NCBI GenBank assembly: GCA_964577375.1
Contig: CAZNYW010000002.1
Location: 1 to 64,000, forward strand
Direction: 5' to 3'
Length of the DNA stretch: 64,000 bases
Source: DATKUC01 sp964577375
GTDB taxonomy: Bacteria; Spirochaetota; Spirochaetia; DSM-27196; DATKUC01
A program made the position numbers and the translations under genes. The notes beneath the pieces were generated by a model. That model was not told where the DNA came from. It ran no database searches and was given only the letters and a program-made list of their open reading frames with translations. Below, piece after piece: positions 33,810-42,693 of this stretch. Every line of letters begins with the position of its first letter. Position 1 is the stretch's first letter.

Positions 33810-34818
33810 TGATGGAAGCCGAAGTCCTGCTCGAAACCAGATCGCTGACCCTCGGCTACGGGGAGCGGACCGTCGTGAATACGGCCGATCTCTGCGTCCG
33901 CGCCGGCGAGCTTGTCGCGCTTATCGGACCAAACGGCGCCGGCAAGTCCTCGATCCTGCGAGGCGTCGTCGGACTGCTGAAACCGAAGTCGGGTGCAGTG
34001 CTTCTCTTCGGCCGTGCACTATCCGAATGGAGCCGGCGCAGCCTGGCCTGCACGGTTACCCTGATGCCCCAGCACGCACCGGTGCCTCAGCTCTACACGG
34101 TGGAGGAGACGGTTCAGCTCGGCCGAACCCCCTTTCTCGGATTCTGGGGAACGGCAACTCCACACGACCGTGAAGTGGTGGAACGGACGCTCGACGCCTT
34201 CGAGCTTACCGGGCTCCGGGATCACCCCGTGGGTGAGCTTTCCGGCGGCGAATACCAGCGCGCTGCCCTCGCACGCGCGTTCGCACAGGAACCGCGTCTG
34301 CTTCTCGTCGACGAGCCGACCGCCTATCTGGACATCCATCACCAGATCTCGACACTCGGACGTCTGCACAACTCGGCCCGTACGGAGGGAATGGGAATAC
34401 TCGCCGTGCTCCACGACCTCAATCTCGCGTCGGCTTTTTCGGACCGGATCATCCTTCTCTCCGAAGGCTGCATTCTGCGCGACGGCGATCCCGGAAGTGT
34501 CCTTATGTCGCCGGAGTTTGCGCGGACCTACGGATCGAGCGTCCGGATCTCGCCGAATCCCGAGAGCCCGAACCGACCGCTTGTACTTCCACGCCACCCG
34601 GTCGGGACCGAAAACCCGCAGCCCGGGTCCGACGCGCCGGCTTCCGGAACGCCGGCTTCCGGNNNNNNNNNNNNNNNNNNNNNNNNNNNNNNNNNNNNNN
34701 NNNNNNNNNNNNNNNNNNNNNNNNNNNNNNNNNNNNNNNNNNNNNNNNNNNNNNNNNNNNNNCGCCGGCTTCCGGAACGCCGGCTTCCGGCGACCGGAGC
34801 GCAAGGAGCAGCGAATGA
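33809..34818 (+). CDS. btuD: cobalamin ABC transporter ATPase BtuD, interrupted by assembly gap
   Basis: The ATPase has Walker A GPNGAGKS (about residues 38-45), Q-loop MPQH, signature LSGGEYQRAALARA, Walker B LLLVDEPTAYLD and the switch His (AVLHD). The ATP-binding domain is complete before 34663. The C-terminal tail runs into a 100-N gap bounded on both sides by the same 15-bp repeat (PASGT codons). Read in repeat phase after the gap, the frame ends ...GDRSARSSE at TGA 34816-34818, overlapping the cobT ATG as ATGA. The true length depends on the repeat number. Confidence 0.85.
34631..34790 (+). repeat. 15-bp tandem repeat (Pro-Ala-Ser-Gly-Thr codons) with 100-N gap
   Basis: The unit CGCCGGCTTCCGGAA occurs about twice on each side of the N block (34663-34762). 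The identical flanks and the round 100 N show that assembly broke inside a tandem array of unknown length. Because the unit is five codons, any copy number keeps the btuD frame. Confidence 0.85.
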
Positions 34819-35894
34819 CCGAGGAGCAGTTGAGAAGTCTCGCGAACTCGATCCGCAAGCCCGACGGCGCGGCAGCCGCTCGCGCTCGTGAACGGCAGCT
34901 GCATCTCACCAAGCCGCCCGGCAGCCTTGGGATGCTCGAAGATATCTCGGTGCGCATCGCCGCAATGACCGGCGAGACAGGACCGGACCTGTCGCGAAGG
35001 ACCCTCGTTGTGGCCGCCGCGGACCACGGGGTCGCGGTCGAAGGGGTGAGCGCCTATCCGCAGGAGGTCACCGTCCAGATGGTGCGGAACTTCCTTTCCG
35101 GCGGAGCGGCCATAAACGTCTTCTCTCAGCACGGATCCATCGACGTGATCGTCGTGGACGCCGGAGTCGCCGCCGACGTGGGCGTTCCTCCGGCTCCCGG
35201 CTGGGTAGTGCACAAGATCGGTCCGGGCACCAGGAACATTCGGAAGGAGCAGGCGATGACCCGCAAACAGGCAGTGGAGGCGGCGGAGCTCGGGATCGAA
35301 ACAACCAGAGCCGCAATCAGCGCGGGCGCCGGGCTCATCGGTACCGGCGACATGGGAATCGCGAACACGACTTCGGCGGCCGCGGTTGCGGCAGTGCTCA
35401 CCGGGCGCTCCCCGACGGAAATCGCGGGCAGGGGAACCGGGATTCCCGAGTCCCGCCTCGCTCACAAGATCGCAGTTATCGAGGACTCGATCGCCCTGCA
35501 CGCTCCTGACCCCGCGGACGGGCTCGCGGTTCTTGCAGCGCTCGGCGGATTTGAGATCGGGTGCCTCGCCGGGGTGATCATCGCCGCTGCGGCACAGAGG
35601 GTACCTGTCGTTGTCGACGGCTTCATTTCGACCGCGGCCGCACTCGTCGCCGCGCGCATTGCACCCCGCGCGTCGTCCTTCATGATCGCGGGGCATCTTT
35701 CGGCAGAGTCGGGCCACGCGGTTATGCTTGACGAGCTCGGGCTCGAGCCTCTGCTCCGCCTCGGTATGCGCCTCGGAGAAGGCACCGGTGCGGCGCTCGC
35801 AATGCACCTCGTGGAAGCAGCAAGCCTCCTGGTTGCCCGCATGGCGACCTTCGAGCAGGCCGGCGTCGCCGGCGCGGAACCGGAGTCCCGGTGA
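34815..35894 (+). CDS. cobT: nicotinate-nucleotide-dimethylbenzimidazole phosphoribosyltransferase
   Basis: CobT activates the lower ligand of cobalamin: NaMN + DMB to alpha-ribazole phosphate. The 359-aa protein shows KPPGSLGMLE (about 33-42), AADHGVAVEGVSAYPQEVT, GTGDMGIANTTSAAA and the C-terminal GMRLGEGTGAALAMHL, where the conserved Glu acts as base in the Salmonella enzyme (from memory). The ATG at 34815 has AAGGAG at a good distance. It is coupled to btuD and cobS by overlaps. Confidence 0.94.
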   Translation: MTEEQLRSLANSIRKPDGAAAARARERQLHLTKPPGSLGMLEDISVRIAAMTGETGPDLSRRTLVVAAADHGVAVEGVSAYPQEVTVQMVRNFLSGGAAINVFSQHGSIDVIVVDAGVAADVGVPPAPGWVVHKIGPGTRNIRKEQAMTRKQAVEAAELGIETTRAAISAGAGLIGTGDMGIANTTSAAAVAAVLTGRSPTEIAGRGTGIPESRLAHKIAVIEDSIALHAPDPADGLAVLAALGGFEIGCLAGVIIAAAAQRVPVVVDGFISTAAALVAARIAPRASSFMIAGHLSAESGHAVMLDELGLEPLLRLGMRLGEGTGAALAMHLVEAASLLVARMATFEQAGVAGAEPESR

Positions 35895-36688
35895 TGCGCG
35901 GCTTTCTCTCGGCACTCCGATTCCTTACCGCAATCCCTCTTCCGAAATCAGCGGTCGAGGACTTCGAGTTCGACGAGACCCTTGTCTACTTTCCTCTCGT
36001 GGGACTTGTCGTGGGCGTGCTCGTCGGCGCGGCGAATCTGATTTCTTCGGCGCTCTTTCCGCCGCTGGTGTCGGCTGCCGTTACCGTTTCGATGTGGGCA
36101 TGGGTAACCGGCGGCCTCCATCTGGACGGGCTGGCCGACAGCGCCGACGGCCTCTTTTCGTCACGGGTCCCGGAAGAACGGCGCCGCATCATGAAGGATG
36201 CGACCGTTGGCTCCTTCGGTGCGGTGACGCTCGTGCTCCTGCTTCTTTTCAAGTACTCGGGCATTGCCACGCTCCAGCCACGGCAGAGCCATATCCCTTC
36301 TGCGATGCTCACCTCCCTCCTCTTCAGTGCGCCGGTGTTCGCCCGCTCGATGATGATCTACGCGATGTTGCGCTTCCCTCCCGCCGAAGGTTCCGGACTC
36401 GGATCGGCAGCACAGTCTGCTGCGCGAGCGCATTCTGCTTCGCGGCCCTGGCACCTGGGAACTTCGGTTGCCGTCTGCGCAGCGCTGCCTGCTCTGCTTC
36501 TCACGCTCAGCGCCTCCGCCTGGATCCTCTGGATCGCGCTTGCCGCTTCCTGGGTGGTTGCTGAGCTCTTCGGCGCTTTCGTGGTCCGCCGCATCGGCGG
36601 CTTCACCGGCGACACCTACGGTGCGCTCTGCGAAGCGGTAGAAGCAACCACAATCCTGACAGTGGTCGCATTTGCGGCCGCTCCGTAG
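35894..36688 (+). CDS. cobS: adenosylcobinamide-GDP ribazoletransferase
   Basis: This membrane enzyme joins adenosylcobinamide-GDP to alpha-ribazole to finish cobalamin. The catalytic motif GGLHLDGLADSADGLF (about residues 75-90) contains the conserved Asp residues, and six or so hydrophobic segments are present in 264 aa. The ATG at 35894 overlaps the cobT stop. A GTG one codon earlier (35891) is the alternative start. Confidence 0.92.
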   Translation: MRGFLSALRFLTAIPLPKSAVEDFEFDETLVYFPLVGLVVGVLVGAANLISSALFPPLVSAAVTVSMWAWVTGGLHLDGLADSADGLFSSRVPEERRRIMKDATVGSFGAVTLVLLLLFKYSGIATLQPRQSHIPSAMLTSLLFSAPVFARSMMIYAMLRFPPAEGSGLGSAAQSAARAHSASRPWHLGTSVAVCAALPALLLTLSASAWILWIALAASWVVAELFGAFVVRRIGGFTGDTYGALCEAVEATTILTVVAFAAAP

Positions 36689-36703
36689 CCGGTTGGAGAC
36701 GAC

Positions 36704-37264
36704 ATGGGAAAGAAGCTGATAACCCTCATCGGCGGGGCGAGAAGCGGCAAGAGCCGGCTCGCGCTCGACCTTGCAAAACGCTACGGCCGAAGCGTCCTTT
36801 TTGCGGCGACCGCTCGGGCGCTCGACGAGGAGATGGACCGCAGGATCCGGGCTCACCGGGCGGAGCGGCCGGCCGGGTGGGAGACTGTGGAGGCTCCGGT
36901 CGAGGTGGGCGCGGCAATCGCCGCCGCCGCGGGCGAGTGCGATACGGTAATTGTAGACTGCATTACCATGCTGCTTTCCAATCTGATGGATAGGCCGGAG
37001 ATCCCGGAGACTGCGCTTTCGTCGCTTGCCGACCGTGAGATCGACGCACTGCTCGCCGCCTACCGCACACTTCAGGCGACATTTCTGGTCGTGACCAACG
37101 AGACTGGGCTGGGTATCGTGCCTGCGTTTGCGGCCGGCCGAGTCTACCGGGACCTGCTCGGCAGAACCAACCAACGGCTGGTCGATGCCTCCGACCACGC
37201 CCTTATGCTCGTCGCGGGGATTCCGGTTGACCTCAAGAAACTGCAGGCGCGGATCTCCTGGTAG
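36704..37264 (+). CDS. cobU: bifunctional adenosylcobinamide kinase / GTP guanylyltransferase
   Basis: CobU phosphorylates adenosylcobinamide and transfers GMP to give adenosylcobinamide-GDP. The P-loop GGARSGKSRLAL (about residues 8-19), ATARALDEEMDRRI with the guanylylated His region (RAHRAERP), and VTNETGLGIVPAFAAGR are all present in 186 aa. GGAG lies six bases before the ATG. With CobT and CobS it forms a complete nucleotide-loop assembly set for salvage of imported corrinoids. Confidence 0.94.
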   Translation: MGKKLITLIGGARSGKSRLALDLAKRYGRSVLFAATARALDEEMDRRIRAHRAERPAGWETVEAPVEVGAAIAAAAGECDTVIVDCITMLLSNLMDRPEIPETALSSLADREIDALLAAYRTLQATFLVVTNETGLGIVPAFAAGRVYRDLLGRTNQRLVDASDHALMLVAGIPVDLKKLQARISW

Positions 37265-37287
37265 CCCGAGCGGGCCCGAAAAAACGC

Positions 37288-37315
37288 TTGCGTGGGTGCA
37301 GGTTCGCTGTATAAT
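37288..37315 (+). promoter_or_regulatory. promoter of the downstream membrane protein gene
   Basis: TTGCGT (37288-37293), a 16-bp spacer and a perfect TATAAT (37310-37315). The start site would be near 37322, giving a ~28-base leader with GGAGGG before the ATG at 37350, a conventional arrangement. Confidence 0.55.
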
Positions 37316-37349
37316 TGAGTAAAATTGTGAGACTTATAATGGAGGGTGT

Positions 37350-37964
37350 ATGAACGAGCTCACTACGGGAAGTATCATCAGTCAGGCACTGGCAAGGGGA
37401 TTAAAGAATGTCCTCGCAATCGCTGTCAACTACCTACTGTGGATCATCACCATCTGGATCCCCTATCTCAATATCGGGACCACCATCGGGCTGCTCGTCG
37501 GTGTGGTCGCGAAATCGAGCAAAGAGGAACCGATTTCCTTCACCGAAATCTTTGATCCTGTCTACCGAAAGAGGATGGGCGACTTCTTCCTCGTCAGCGG
37601 CTTCGTCAATGCCGGGGTCAGCTTCGGAATCATCCTGTTCTTCGTTCCGGGCATCGTCCTCAGCATCGCCTGGATGCTCGCGCCACTCTTCACGGTGGAC
37701 GGAGGGCTCAACGCCGTCGAGGCGATCCGCCGCAGCAACGCGGTCACCTATGGCAAGAAGGCCGCAATCTTCTGGGCGATGGTGGTGCTCGGTGTAATCG
37801 CCGGCGTGGGAGCGTTCATTCTCAACCTCATTTTCGGACTTATTTCGCACGGCCTGGCGACCGTCATCGTCGTCATCTATGTGGCATTTGCCGCGAGCTT
37901 TTTCGTATCTGCACAGGGTTACATCTATGCAAGCCTCAAGGATGCACCGGCGGAGGTCGCCTGA
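37350..37964 (+). CDS. multi-pass inner-membrane protein of unknown function, 204 aa
   Basis: About five hydrophobic segments are visible (roughly residues 20-50, 82-107, 132-160 and 168-192). The pattern, with a cytosolic loop SNAVTYGKKAAIF after an amphipathic VDGGLNAVEAIRRS helix, resembles small DUF-type membrane proteins with no known activity. It is a single-gene unit with its own promoter and a strong terminator downstream. Confidence 0.75.
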   Translation: MNELTTGSIISQALARGLKNVLAIAVNYLLWIITIWIPYLNIGTTIGLLVGVVAKSSKEEPISFTEIFDPVYRKRMGDFFLVSGFVNAGVSFGIILFFVPGIVLSIAWMLAPLFTVDGGLNAVEAIRRSNAVTYGKKAAIFWAMVVLGVIAGVGAFILNLIFGLISHGLATVIVVIYVAFAASFFVSAQGYIYASLKDAPAEVA

Positions 37965-38002
37965 GCACGCCGCAACGGCGAGCGAACGTCGAGTAACCGG
38001 AA

Positions 38003-38046
38003 AGCGCCGGCGTCGGGGAAAATTCCCCGCGCGCCGGCTTTTTTTG
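38003..38046 (+). terminator. rho-independent terminator
   Basis: A long GC-rich hairpin (AAAGCGCCGGCG... with an inner GGGGAA/TTCCCC stem) ends in GCGCGCCGGC followed by seven T residues (38039-38045). It closes the membrane-protein gene ending at 37964. Confidence 0.85.
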
Positions 38047-38073
38047 GCTGCGCTTCGAAGAATGGAGGATTCC

Positions 38074-38703
38074 ATGAACACCGGTCCGCAATGGGTCGCC
38101 GATCCACTCGTGCTCGAGCGTGACGGAGGAAGGGTAACGCTCAGGCCGATGCGGGCGTCGGACAGCCACGCCATTTTCGAGGCTCGCGGCGACGACGCAA
38201 CCTGGCGTTACATGCCGACCGCAGTGCGGTCCGAGGCGGACGCAGACCGTCTCGTCGAGGAGGCCCTTGCCGCAAAAGCCGCAGGCTCCTCCTACCCTTT
38301 CGTTATCGTCGACCGGAGCCAGAGCCGCGTCGTCGGCAGTACCCGCTATCTCGACCTGGCGCCGGCTCATCGCAGCCTCGAGATCGGCTATACCTGGATC
38401 GAGCCTTCGGTCCGCCGCAGCAGTGTGAACACCGAATGCAAACTGCTGCTGCTCGAGCACGCGTTCGAGGAGCTCGACTGTATCCGTGTTCAAATCAAGA
38501 CCGACGCACGGAACGAGCTGTCGAGGCGCGCGATCAAGTGTATCGGCTTCGTTAAGGAGGGAATACTTCGAAGCCATCGAATCCTGGCGGACGGATTCGT
38601 CCGGGACTCGGTCTACTACAGCCTCATACGCGAGGAGTGGGAGAAAACGAAAGCACTTCTCGAAGTCTATCTTTCGCGGATACCCACCGACCGCCCGCAA
38701 TGA
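38074..38703 (+). CDS. GNAT N-acetyltransferase, RimJ/RimL type
   Basis: The 209-aa protein has the RimJ/RimL profile: an N-terminal VTLRPMRASDSHAIFEA strand-helix, IGYTWIEPSVRRSSVNTECKLLLLEHAFEEL in the acetyl-CoA region, and IKCIGFVKEGILRSHRI near the end. In many homologues the loop reads W-x(n)-G-x-G; here the Gly residues are replaced by RRSSV, as is common in this subgroup. GGAGG lies about six bases before the ATG at 38074. The acceptor (ribosomal protein or small amine) is unknown. Confidence 0.85.
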   Translation: MNTGPQWVADPLVLERDGGRVTLRPMRASDSHAIFEARGDDATWRYMPTAVRSEADADRLVEEALAAKAAGSSYPFVIVDRSQSRVVGSTRYLDLAPAHRSLEIGYTWIEPSVRRSSVNTECKLLLLEHAFEELDCIRVQIKTDARNELSRRAIKCIGFVKEGILRSHRILADGFVRDSVYYSLIREEWEKTKALLEVYLSRIPTDRPQ

Positions 38704-38704
38704 T

Positions 38705-39511
38705 ATGCTCTCTTTCATGAATAAGAGTGACCACACCGACCATCCGGGCCGCGACTATGTTCTGGCCGAAGCTACCTTCGCCACCCTCCGCAGGACCCGG
38801 CCCGGTATCGCGATCCTTCCCTGGGGAGCGACCGAGGCGCACAACTATCATCTGCCGCACGGCACGGATATCCTCGAAGCTGTCGCATTCGCCGAAGAAT
38901 CTGCCCGCAGGGCGGTGGTCCAGGGCGTGAGCCCGGTAGTACTGCCCCCGATTCCGTTCGGGAACAACGCGCAGCAGCTCGATCAGGTTTCGACCATTCA
39001 TCTGTCCACCGCCACCGCCGCCGCGATTCTCGATGACGTGGCGATGTCGCTTGTCGCCCAGGGGATGGACCGCCTGGTCATCCTCAACTCCCACGGCGGC
39101 AACGAGTTCAAACCTCTGGTACGGGACCTCATGCATCGCCGCCCGATCCTCGTCGTGGTGGTCAACTTCTACCAGATGATTCCGGACGTGCATGCCGCCA
39201 TCTTCGACGCCCCGGGAGACCACGCAGACGAAATGGAAACATCCCTCCTTCTTCACCTCGATCCGCGGCTTGTACGGCTCGAGGAGGCCGGGAGGGGCGA
39301 GAGAAGGCCCTTTGCCCTCGGTTCGCTCGAGCAGCCTGGCGTCTGGACGCCGCGGCCCTGGTCCGCGACGCAGCCGGATACCGGCAGCGGTGACCCGGCG
39401 AAGGCAACTGCCGAAAAGGGCCGTCGCTATTTCGATGCAGTTTGTGATGCAATTACAGAGGTGATCGTCGAGCTCGGGAAGGCCAGAAAGGGTGAGCTGC
39501 CCTATCTCTGA
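38705..39511 (+). CDS. creatininase-family amidohydrolase
   Basis: The 268-aa protein carries the metal-site motifs of the creatininase family: WGATEAHNYHLPHGTD (about residues 36-51, Glu/His/Asp ligands), LNSHGGNE, and DHADEMETSLLL with the bridging Glu. Family members hydrolyse cyclic amides (creatinine, F420-like or riboflavin-pathway intermediates). The natural substrate here is unknown. The ATG at 38705 or 38717 is possible, and neither has a good Shine-Dalgarno sequence. It follows the acetyltransferase stop immediately. Confidence 0.85.
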   Translation: MLSFMNKSDHTDHPGRDYVLAEATFATLRRTRPGIAILPWGATEAHNYHLPHGTDILEAVAFAEESARRAVVQGVSPVVLPPIPFGNNAQQLDQVSTIHLSTATAAAILDDVAMSLVAQGMDRLVILNSHGGNEFKPLVRDLMHRRPILVVVVNFYQMIPDVHAAIFDAPGDHADEMETSLLLHLDPRLVRLEEAGRGERRPFALGSLEQPGVWTPRPWSATQPDTGSGDPAKATAEKGRRYFDAVCDAITEVIVELGKARKGELPYL

Positions 39512-39514
39512 GGG

Positions 39515-40126
39515 TCAGCGGCCGTCCTTCGAAGATCCGCGAATCGCCTCACGCAGCGCGCCCGTGCAGGACTTGAGACTTCGCGCAAAGCAATCCTTGT
39601 CGTCGTCGAGATCGGTCTTGAAGTAATCGCTCCACTGCTCGTGAAACACGCTGAACGCGGCGGCGGGAAACATCGCAAAATAGAACCAGGCAAGCTTCCA
39701 GTGCTTCTTCTCGACCGCGGGCTCTTCGGAGTCGGAAGGAGCGGTACGGATGAAGTCCATCAGTCTGAAGATCCAGTGATTGCTCGATGACGAGGTCAGT
39801 GTTTCGAGCATCAGAATTTTCAGAAAATCACGCTGTTCGAGAACGAAATCGAGAACCTGACGGGACAGGATCTCAGGTTCCGGCCGCACCTCTTTCATCT
39901 CCTGCCGGAACTTCTGGGCATCGGCCAGACGTGCCTCAATTACGGCATTGAAGAGCTCTTCCTTGCTCTTGAAGTAGTAGTAGATCGTCGCCTGATTTAC
40001 GCCGGTCTCCCGGGCGATTTCATCCACCCGCGCCCCGTCGAAACCTCTTGCAGCGAAACTCTTTTCGGCGGTGTGGAGTATCGCCTGCCTGGTAGTTTCG
40101 TGTTCGCCAGTCATAGGTCTGGTCAC
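39515..40126 (-). CDS. TetR/AcrR-family transcriptional regulator
   Basis: The N-terminal helix-turn-helix is typical (ILHTAEKSFAARGFDGARVDEIARETGVNQATIYYYFKSKEELFNAVIEA, about residues 16-65). The ligand-binding C-terminal half is unassigned. It is the last gene of the EmrA-TolC operon, overlapping tolC by four bases, and probably autoregulates it through the inverted repeat at 42518-42539. An ATG four codons later (40114) is an equally plausible start. Confidence 0.9.
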   Translation of the reverse strand: MTRPMTGEHETTRQAILHTAEKSFAARGFDGARVDEIARETGVNQATIYYYFKSKEELFNAVIEARLADAQKFRQEMKEVRPEPEILSRQVLDFVLEQRDFLKILMLETLTSSSSNHWIFRLMDFIRTAPSDSEEPAVEKKHWKLAWFYFAMFPAAAFSVFHEQWSDYFKTDLDDDKDCFARSLKSCTGALREAIRGSSKDGR

Positions 40127-41478
40127 GGCTGCGCGACCGTGGAGCTTCCAGCTGCGTTTGTCCAGATTTGCCGGCCGAGAACCTGCTTGAGCGAGTACTG
40201 GCTCATCATTTCATGGTAGACGTCACGAAGGTGCTCGAGCTTCGCCTGAGCAAGCGAGGTCTGCGCGTCGAGATACTCCACGTTGGTGATGACGCCGACA
40301 TCGTACCGCACCTTTGCGACGTTCACCATCTCCTGCGCCTGATTCAGCTGCACGAGTGAGGCTTCCGACTGCTTGCGGCTCGCATCGATATCCTCAACCG
40401 CCTCTCTTACATTGGTTGCAACCTTCTGTTTCGTCGCCGTCAAACCCTGGCGGGCGGCCTCGAGCTTAGCCTGCGCTTCGTCGATCTTGCGTGCATTAAC
40501 GAGACCGTTGAAGATGGGCACGTTGAGCTGCACGCCCGCGGACCAGTTTGCGGTCAGCGAGTTGCTGTCGGGCAGAAATCCGTTCTTGAAGCCGAAGGCT
40601 GCGTGCGCGGACAGCGTCGGAAGCCCCCCGAGCCCTGCAAGCCTCCGTGCGAGCTCAGCGCTCGTCTCGCCCTCTGCGGCCTGTTTCACATCCGGACGGT
40701 TCTGCATCGCTTCGTTCACGAGTGAGCTAACGTTCTTTGGAACCGAGCCCGGAGTGAACTGACCTTTCAAGGTGATGTTCGCCTCAGGATCCAGTCCAAG
40801 CAACTGCTTCAGCGCGATAAGTGACTTGTTGTACTGGTTGTCCGAGGCGGTGCGCTGACTCTGGAGCTGCGCGACGCGAACCTCGGTGCTCAGCACGTCG
40901 TACTTGGTGGCTGAGCCGGTGTCCGCCTTCTTGCGGATCAGGTCGAGATGTTGATTCAGATCGTAGAGCTGATCGTCAAGGACGCTCTTCTCCTGCTCGA
41001 GAAAGAGAACGCTGTAGAAGGTCTGAACGGTCTGATACGCGAGGCTCATCTTGACCTGCTGGACCCCGATCTGCGCAGCGTTCACACCGGCCCTCGCGAG
41101 CTCCACCCGGACGCCGCGTGAGCCTGCGGCGAAGATGAGCTGATTGAGTCCGAGCTGGAACCCGTAGTTGTCCGCCGGAGCAAGCGAAAACGAGCCGAGT
41201 CCCGGAAGAGTAATCGTCTGGTCCGGCCCGATACGTGTGTAGGATGCGGAGCCGGAAACACTGGGAAAATAGGAGCTCTGCGCCTCTCCTATCCCGGCAC
41301 GTGCCGCGGCGACTGTCGCCTCGGCCTGCTGGATGAGCGGCTGATTAGTAACAGCACGGTTGATCGCGTCAGCGACCGAAAGCGTGGTCGCACCATTCTG
41401 CGTGGTCTGCTGGGAGAAAGTTGTCTGAAGGAGGCCGCCGAGAAGCAGCACACCGACGGTCAGTATTTTCATATTCAT
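40123..41478 (-). CDS. TolC-family outer-membrane efflux protein
   Basis: The 451-aa protein begins with a signal peptide (LTVGVLLLGGLLQTTFS) and has the duplicated OEP fold: long helices rich in Gln/Ala (NRAVTNQPLIQQAEATVAAARAGIGEAQ... and DAQTSLAQAKLEHLRDVYHEMMSQYSLKQVLG). It would form a trimeric channel across the outer membrane, working with the EmrA-like adaptor encoded just upstream. There is no inner-membrane pump gene in the operon. Confidence 0.92.
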   Translation of the reverse strand: MNMKILTVGVLLLGGLLQTTFSQQTTQNGATTLSVADAINRAVTNQPLIQQAEATVAAARAGIGEAQSSYFPSVSGSASYTRIGPDQTITLPGLGSFSLAPADNYGFQLGLNQLIFAAGSRGVRVELARAGVNAAQIGVQQVKMSLAYQTVQTFYSVLFLEQEKSVLDDQLYDLNQHLDLIRKKADTGSATKYDVLSTEVRVAQLQSQRTASDNQYNKSLIALKQLLGLDPEANITLKGQFTPGSVPKNVSSLVNEAMQNRPDVKQAAEGETSAELARRLAGLGGLPTLSAHAAFGFKNGFLPDSNSLTANWSAGVQLNVPIFNGLVNARKIDEAQAKLEAARQGLTATKQKVATNVREAVEDIDASRKQSEASLVQLNQAQEMVNVAKVRYDVGVITNVEYLDAQTSLAQAKLEHLRDVYHEMMSQYSLKQVLGRQIWTNAAGSSTVAQP

Positions 41479-41552
41479 TGTCTACCTCGTGAACACTCCT
41501 GCGCTAGGCCAGGTCCCGTCCGGAGGCATCGGGACCGCCGGCAAGACGGTGG

Positions 41553-42497
41553 CTACTTTGACGTGGCAACGCGAACGGTCGCGGACATGCCGGGCACAAG
41601 TCTTGCCGAAGGATCGTTCGCCGTGCCGTCGCTGCTGTCGATGGAGACCCGCACAGGCACCCGTTGTGTCACCTTGGTGAAGTTGCCCGTTGCATTGCTC
41701 GGTGGAATGAGCGCAAACTGCGCGGCCGCTGCCGCCCCGATGGTTTCCACCTTGCCGTGGAACGTGGTACCGGGATACGCATCGATCGATATCGAAACCG
41801 GATCGCCCACCTTGAGGTACCTGATCTGTGTTTCCTTGAAATTGGCATCGACCCAGAGATCTTTCAGGTCGTACAGCGTGTAGATCGGCTGTGCCGGCTG
41901 GACTACGTCGCCGCGCATCGACCACTTCTTGGCCACAACGCCGTCGATCGGCGAGGCGATGGTGGTATTCGCCAGGTTCGTCTCGACGCTGTTGAGCTGC
42001 GCTGCCGCGAGCTTTTCCTGCGTGACCGCAATATCAAGCTGTGCCTGCGCAGACTGCACCGCGACCTTCAGGTGGTCGTACTGCTCCTGAGGGATTATCT
42101 TGTTCTGGAATTGGACCGTCCCGCGCTTGAGATCGGTCTGCGCCTGATCGAGCTTGATCCGGGCAAGGGTGACGTTCTGCGCCGCATATTGACGGTTGAC
42201 CTGCGCCTGCTCTTTCTGGGCGGTCAGCGTGGCGTCGTCGAGAGAGACCAGCTTCTCTCCCTTCGTCACCTTGTCGCCTTCCTTCGCCGTGAGATCGGTT
42301 ATACGGTCGAGAATAACCGCGCTCACCACTACCTGGTTTCCATTGACCGATGCATCGTCGGTCGACTGATATCCGCCAAGCGCTATTTTCACATATGCGA
42401 AAACACCCGCTGCCGCAACAACAATCACAGCAAGGGTAATGATTATTCGCGTTCGACGCTTGCCGTTCTTCTTTGGAGTCTCTTGATTATCTGACAC
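41553..42497 (-). CDS. EmrA/HlyD-family membrane-fusion (periplasmic adaptor) protein
   Basis: After a cytosolic basic stretch and one membrane anchor (IIITLAVIVVAAAGVFAYV), the EmrA-type lipoyl half-motifs (TDDASVNGNQVVVSAVILDRI... LVSLDD; TTIASPIDGVVAKKWSMRGDVV) flank a coiled-coil hairpin (about residues 90-185). A beta-barrel follows (DLWVDANFKETQIRYLKVGD). EmrA adaptors normally pair with DHA2 pumps. The GTG at 42497 is chosen because GTGAGG lies six bases upstream; a GTG at 42509 is the alternative. Confidence 0.9.
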   Translation of the reverse strand: MSDNQETPKKNGKRRTRIIITLAVIVVAAAGVFAYVKIALGGYQSTDDASVNGNQVVVSAVILDRITDLTAKEGDKVTKGEKLVSLDDATLTAQKEQAQVNRQYAAQNVTLARIKLDQAQTDLKRGTVQFQNKIIPQEQYDHLKVAVQSAQAQLDIAVTQEKLAAAQLNSVETNLANTTIASPIDGVVAKKWSMRGDVVQPAQPIYTLYDLKDLWVDANFKETQIRYLKVGDPVSISIDAYPGTTFHGKVETIGAAAAAQFALIPPSNATGNFTKVTQRVPVRVSIDSSDGTANDPSARLVPGMSATVRVATSK

Positions 42498-42517
42498 GCC
42501 ATGCCTCACATGAGATT

Positions 42518-42539
42518 TAACTAACTAGTTGATTAGTTA
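42518..42539. promoter_or_regulatory. palindromic operator, probable TetR site
   Basis: TAACTAA (42518-42524) and TTAGTTA (42533-42539) form a perfect 7+7 inverted repeat around an 8-base centre that itself overlaps the palindrome AACTAGTT. It lies 20 bases before the adaptor start, at the head of an operon whose last gene is a TetR regulator. AT-rich sequence here contrasts with the surroundings. Confidence 0.6.
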
Positions 42540-42693
42540 TCAACAGGCTAGCGCAGAAGATAACCAAGGACGCCACTGGCGTCAAGCCGAACGAGGCGCT
42601 TTTGCGGATTCTTCGACGACGCGAAATCCTTCATTCATACGACGCCGAGTGTGGTAGAATTGAAGCAAACGAGTTTTCTCGAGGAGTGATTCC

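Noticed and set aside
34503..35915. Minus-strand and plus-strand frames running through the N gap
   Set aside because: The 100 N are a placeholder, so continuity across them has no meaning; only the repeat-phase reading was used for btuD.
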